DNA of 64,000 nt from the NCBI RefSeq assembly GCF_006171285.1, contig NZ_CP040889.1, positions 3,844,001 to 3,908,000 on the forward strand. Reading direction: 5' to 3'. The notes beneath the pieces were generated by a model. It ran no database searches. It was not told the origin of the DNA and saw only the letters and a list, made by a program, of their open reading frames with translations. Positions 59,619-64,000 of this stretch are shown in pieces. Each line of letters begins with the position of its first letter. Positions within the stretch are counted from its first letter, which is position 1. The stretch is from Leclercia adecarboxylata (GTDB lineage Bacteria > Pseudomonadota > Gammaproteobacteria > Enterobacterales > Enterobacteriaceae). A program made the translations under genes and the position numbers.

Positions 59619-60035
59619 ATGCTCGATAAACTCGACGCCGCGCTACGTTTTCAGCAGGAAGCGCTCAACTTACGCGCCCAGCGTCAGGAGATTCTGGCCG
59701 CCAATATCGCAAACGCTGATACCCCCGGGTTTCAGGCGCGTGATATCGATTTTTCCAGTGAATTAAAGAAAGTGATGGAGCGCGGCCGGGCCGAAAATAG
59801 CGGTGTCGCCCTCGCGCTGACCTCTGCACGCCACATTCCCGCAGAGACCGTGACCACCCCGAATATCGATTTACTTTATCGCGTTCCCGATCAGCCATCC
59901 CTGGACGGCAACACCGTCGATATGGACCGCGAGCGTACGCAGTTCGCCGATAACAGCCTGAAGTACCAGATGGGACTGACCGTTCTCGGCGGGCAGATTA
60001 AAGGCATGATGAATGTACTGCAAGGAGGCAACTAA
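59619..60035 (+). CDS. flgB: FlgB, proximal rod protein
   Basis: The 138-residue rod protein begins [20 protein letters not shown] and has the rod signature [20 protein letters not shown]. It has no cleaved signal and is exported by the flagellar type III system. GGAGGAG precedes the ATG. First gene of flgBCDEFG. Confidence 0.97.
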   Translation: MLDKLDAALRFQQEALNLRAQRQEILAANIANADTPGFQARDIDFSSELKKVMERGRAENSGVALALTSARHIPAETVTTPNIDLLYRVPDQPSLDGNTVDMDRERTQFADNSLKYQMGLTVLGGQIKGMMNVLQGGN

Positions 60036-60037
60036 TA

Positions 60038-60442
60038 ATGGCCTTACTCAATATCTTTGATATCGCGGGTTCAGCGCTGACCGCGCAATCCAAACGTCTG
60101 AACGTGGCCGCCAGTAACATGGCGAACGCCGACAGCGTGGCCGGCCCGGACGGGCAACCCTACCGCGCCAAACAGGTTGTGTTTCAGGTGGATGCTGCAC
60201 CGGGTGCACAAACCGGCGGGGTAAAAGTCGCCAGTGTGATTGAGAGCCAGGCACCGGACAAACTGGTGTACGAGCCGGGCAATCCGCTGGCTGACGCCAA
60301 TGGCTACGTCAAGATGCCGAACGTGGATGTGGTCGGCGAGATGGTGAACACCATGTCAGCGTCCCGCAGCTACCAGGCCAACGTTGAAGTGCTGAACACC
60401 GTGAAGAGCATGATGCTTAAAACGCTCACTCTGGGCCAGTAA
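60038..60442 (+). CDS. flgC: FlgC, proximal rod protein
   Basis: The 134-residue rod protein has [20 protein letters not shown] at the N-terminus and the C-terminal [20 protein letters not shown]. It lies 2 bases after flgB. Confidence 0.97.
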   Translation: MALLNIFDIAGSALTAQSKRLNVAASNMANADSVAGPDGQPYRAKQVVFQVDAAPGAQTGGVKVASVIESQAPDKLVYEPGNPLADANGYVKMPNVDVVGEMVNTMSASRSYQANVEVLNTVKSMMLKTLTLGQ

Positions 60443-60453
60443 AGGAGAGATCA

Positions 60454-61158
60454 ATGTCTATTGCCGTTAATGTAAATGACAGGTCAGCGACTACGGGTGT
60501 CTCCGGCACCACGGGCAGCAGCTCGCTGACCGGAAGCAACGCTTCCGATCTGCAAAGCAGCTTTCTGACGCTGCTGGTTGCGCAGCTGAAAAACCAGGAC
60601 CCGACCAACCCGATGCAGAACAACGAACTGACCACGCAGCTTGCGCAGATCAGTACGGTGAGCGGCATCGAGAAGCTCAACACCACACTGGGTTCCATTT
60701 CCGGGCAGATCGACAGCAGCCAGTCGATGCAGGCCAGCACCCTGATTGGTCATGGCGTGATGATCCCGGGAACCACCGTTCTGGCGGGCAGCAGCACCAC
60801 CGACGGCACCAGCACCACCTCCACCACGCCGTTTGGCGTTGAGCTGCAGCAGAGCGCCGACAAAGTGACCGCCACCATCACCGACAAGAACGGTGCGGTG
60901 GTTCGCACTATTGATATCGGCGAACTGAAAGCCGGTGTTCACACCTTTACCTGGGACGGCACGATGACCGATGGCAGTAGTGCGCCAAACGGTTCTTATA
61001 ACGTGGCAATTTCCGCCAGCAGCGGCAGCACGCAGCTGGTGGCCCAGCCGCTGCAGTTCGCGATGGTGCAGGGCGTGATCCGCAGCAGCAGCGGTAACAC
61101 GCTGGATCTCGGGACTTACGGTACAACTACGCTCGACGAAGTTCGGCAGATTATTTAA
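60454..61158 (+). CDS. flgD: FlgD, hook-capping protein
   Basis: The 234-residue protein has a low-complexity Ser/Thr/Gly N-terminus, then FLTLLVAQLKNQDPTNPMQN near residue 38, and FlgD Tudor-like and Ig-like domains with FTWDGTMTDGSSAPNG. It caps the growing hook and is removed afterwards. Confidence 0.97.
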   Translation: MSIAVNVNDRSATTGVSGTTGSSSLTGSNASDLQSSFLTLLVAQLKNQDPTNPMQNNELTTQLAQISTVSGIEKLNTTLGSISGQIDSSQSMQASTLIGHGVMIPGTTVLAGSSTTDGTSTTSTTPFGVELQQSADKVTATITDKNGAVVRTIDIGELKAGVHTFTWDGTMTDGSSAPNGSYNVAISASSGSTQLVAQPLQFAMVQGVIRSSSGNTLDLGTYGTTTLDEVRQII

Positions 61159-61184
61159 GCCTTAACCCTTATCAGGAGTAACAA

Positions 61185-62465
61185 ATGGCCTTTTCACAAG
61201 CGGTCAGCGGCCTGAATGCTGCAGCCACTAACCTCGACGTCATTGGTAACAACATTGCCAACTCCGCGACCTATGGCTTTAAGTCCGGTAGCGCGTCGTT
61301 CGCAGACATGTTCGCCGGCTCCAAAGTGGGTCTGGGCGTAAAAGTTGCTGGTATCACCCAGGACTTCGCTGATGGTACCACCACCAACACCGGCCGTGGT
61401 CTGGATGTCGCGATCAGCCAGAACGGTTTCTTCCGTATGCTCGACAGCAACGGTTCCGTCTATTACAGCCGTAACGGCCAGTTCAGCCTGGACGAAAACC
61501 GCAACCTGGTGAACATGCAGGGTCTGCAGGTAACGGGTTATCCGGCTGGCGGCACCCCGCCAACGGTACAGACCGGCGCGAACCCGCAGCCGATCACCAT
61601 TCCAAACAACCTGATGTCGGCAAAAGCGACCAGCACCGCGGCCCAGCAGATCAACCTGAACTCTACGGACAGCGTGCCGACCATTGCGTTTGACGTGACC
61701 AACGCCAACCCGGATTCGGACAGCTACAACAAGAAAGGCACCATCACCGTTTATGACAACCAGGGTAACGCCCACAACATGTATGTCTACTACGTGAAAA
61801 CGGCAGACAACAAGTGGGATGTCTATTCACAGGATGGCAGCGTGGCGAACGGCAAGATCACCAAATCTGCCCAGATGAGCTTCGACAGCAACGGTAACCT
61901 GGAAGGCGTTTATAACTACACCGCCATGGGCACCACGCCGGAAACCTGGACGATGAGCGCCACGGCAAATGCCAACGCGTCTATCAACGTGACTACCGAT
62001 CCGCTGAGCGGCGCGCTGCCGGTGACCTTCTCCCTGAGCTTCCTGAACTCCATGCAGCAGAACACCGGGGCGAACAACATCGTGGCCACCAACCAGAACG
62101 GCTACAAGCCGGGCGATCTGGTGAGCTATCAGATCAACGATGACGGCACCGTTGTGGGTAACTACTCCAACGAACAGAACCAGGTTCTGGGGCAGATCGT
62201 GCTGGCGAACTTCGCCAACAACGAAGGTCTGCAGTCCGAAGGTAACAACGTCTGGTCTGCCACGCAGTCCTCAGGCGTGGCGCTGCTGGGCACCGCCGGT
62301 TCCGGTAACTTCGGTACCCTGACCAACGGCGCGCTGGAAGCCTCCAACGTCGACCTGAGTAAAGAGCTGGTCAATATGATCGTCGCGCAGCGTAACTACC
62401 AGTCGAACGCGCAGACCATCAAAACCCAGGATCAGATCCTCAACACGCTGGTTAACCTCCGCTAA
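61185..62465 (+). CDS. flgE: FlgE, hook protein
   Basis: The 426-residue hook subunit begins MAFSQAVSGLNAAATNLDVI and ends with NIVAQRNYQSNAQTIKTQDQ-type helices. The N- and C-terminal rod domains are conserved and the middle is Asn/Thr/Ser-rich. It forms the flexible hook. Confidence 0.97.
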   Translation: MAFSQAVSGLNAAATNLDVIGNNIANSATYGFKSGSASFADMFAGSKVGLGVKVAGITQDFADGTTTNTGRGLDVAISQNGFFRMLDSNGSVYYSRNGQFSLDENRNLVNMQGLQVTGYPAGGTPPTVQTGANPQPITIPNNLMSAKATSTAAQQINLNSTDSVPTIAFDVTNANPDSDSYNKKGTITVYDNQGNAHNMYVYYVKTADNKWDVYSQDGSVANGKITKSAQMSFDSNGNLEGVYNYTAMGTTPETWTMSATANANASINVTTDPLSGALPVTFSLSFLNSMQQNTGANNIVATNQNGYKPGDLVSYQINDDGTVVGNYSNEQNQVLGQIVLANFANNEGLQSEGNNVWSATQSSGVALLGTAGSGNFGTLTNGALEASNVDLSKELVNMIVAQRNYQSNAQTIKTQDQILNTLVNLR

Positions 62466-62485
62466 GTGGCTGACGGGATAGCTTA

Positions 62486-64000
<1,515 letters not shown>

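Overview
The window is chromosomal DNA of a motile, curli-forming member of the Enterobacteriaceae. Gene order follows the E. coli K-12 segment wrbA - rut - put - efe - phoH - ghrA - csg - opg - pyrC - murJ - flg almost gene for gene. The protein divergence, the dense GC-rich REP-type repeats and the content of the phoH-ghrA gap suggest the Enterobacter/Leclercia/Lelliottia group rather than Escherichia. This placement is an inference from gene order and remembered homologues, not from a search.

Layout. Positions 1-7160 hold the 5' end of wrbA, ymdF, an EamA-type exporter and the rutABCDEFG pyrimidine-nitrogen operon (minus strand), with rutR divergent at 7405. A putative sigma-54 promoter, NtrC-type sites and a RutR-type operator lie in the rutA-rutR gap. 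Positions 8040-14491 hold an LprI-like periplasmic protein and the divergent putA/putP pair with PutA operator half-sites between them. Positions 14608-19885 hold a small lipoprotein, a NupC-type nucleoside transporter and the Fur-controlled efeUOB iron-uptake operon. phoH follows.

The accessory part is 21181-26955. Where K-12 carries pgaABCD, this genome has an AT-richer AlsT-type amino-acid symporter, then two identical tRNA-Ser(GGA) genes. These flank a three-gene cassette: an isochorismatase-type hydrolase, a pirin and a LysR regulator. The tRNA genes are followed, in their direction of transcription, by tandem repeats of about 184 bp. Two of the relics carry the last 19 nt of the tRNA, and the terminator recurs with each unit. 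This resembles the rtT repeats of the E. coli tyrT locus and is the most interesting structure in the window.

Positions 27183-37042 hold ghrA, ycdXYZ, the complete curli locus (csgGFED / csgBAC), ymdA, ymdB and clsC. Positions 37077-42567 hold the osmoregulated periplasmic glucan genes opgC / opgGH. Positions 42688-53725 hold yceK, msyB, mdtG, lpxL, trhO, yceI, yceJ, yceO (not obvious as an ORF because it is only 37 codons), solA, bssS, dinI with a LexA box, pyrC with its leader hairpin and PurR-like box, yceB and mdtH. grxB, which sits between yceB and mdtH in K-12, is absent here. An ERIC element lies before rimJ. The window ends with rimJ, yceH, yceM, murJ and the flagellar genes flgN, flgM and flgA (minus) and flgBCDEFG (plus, flgG cut by the window end), with a perfect sigma-28 promoter before flgM.
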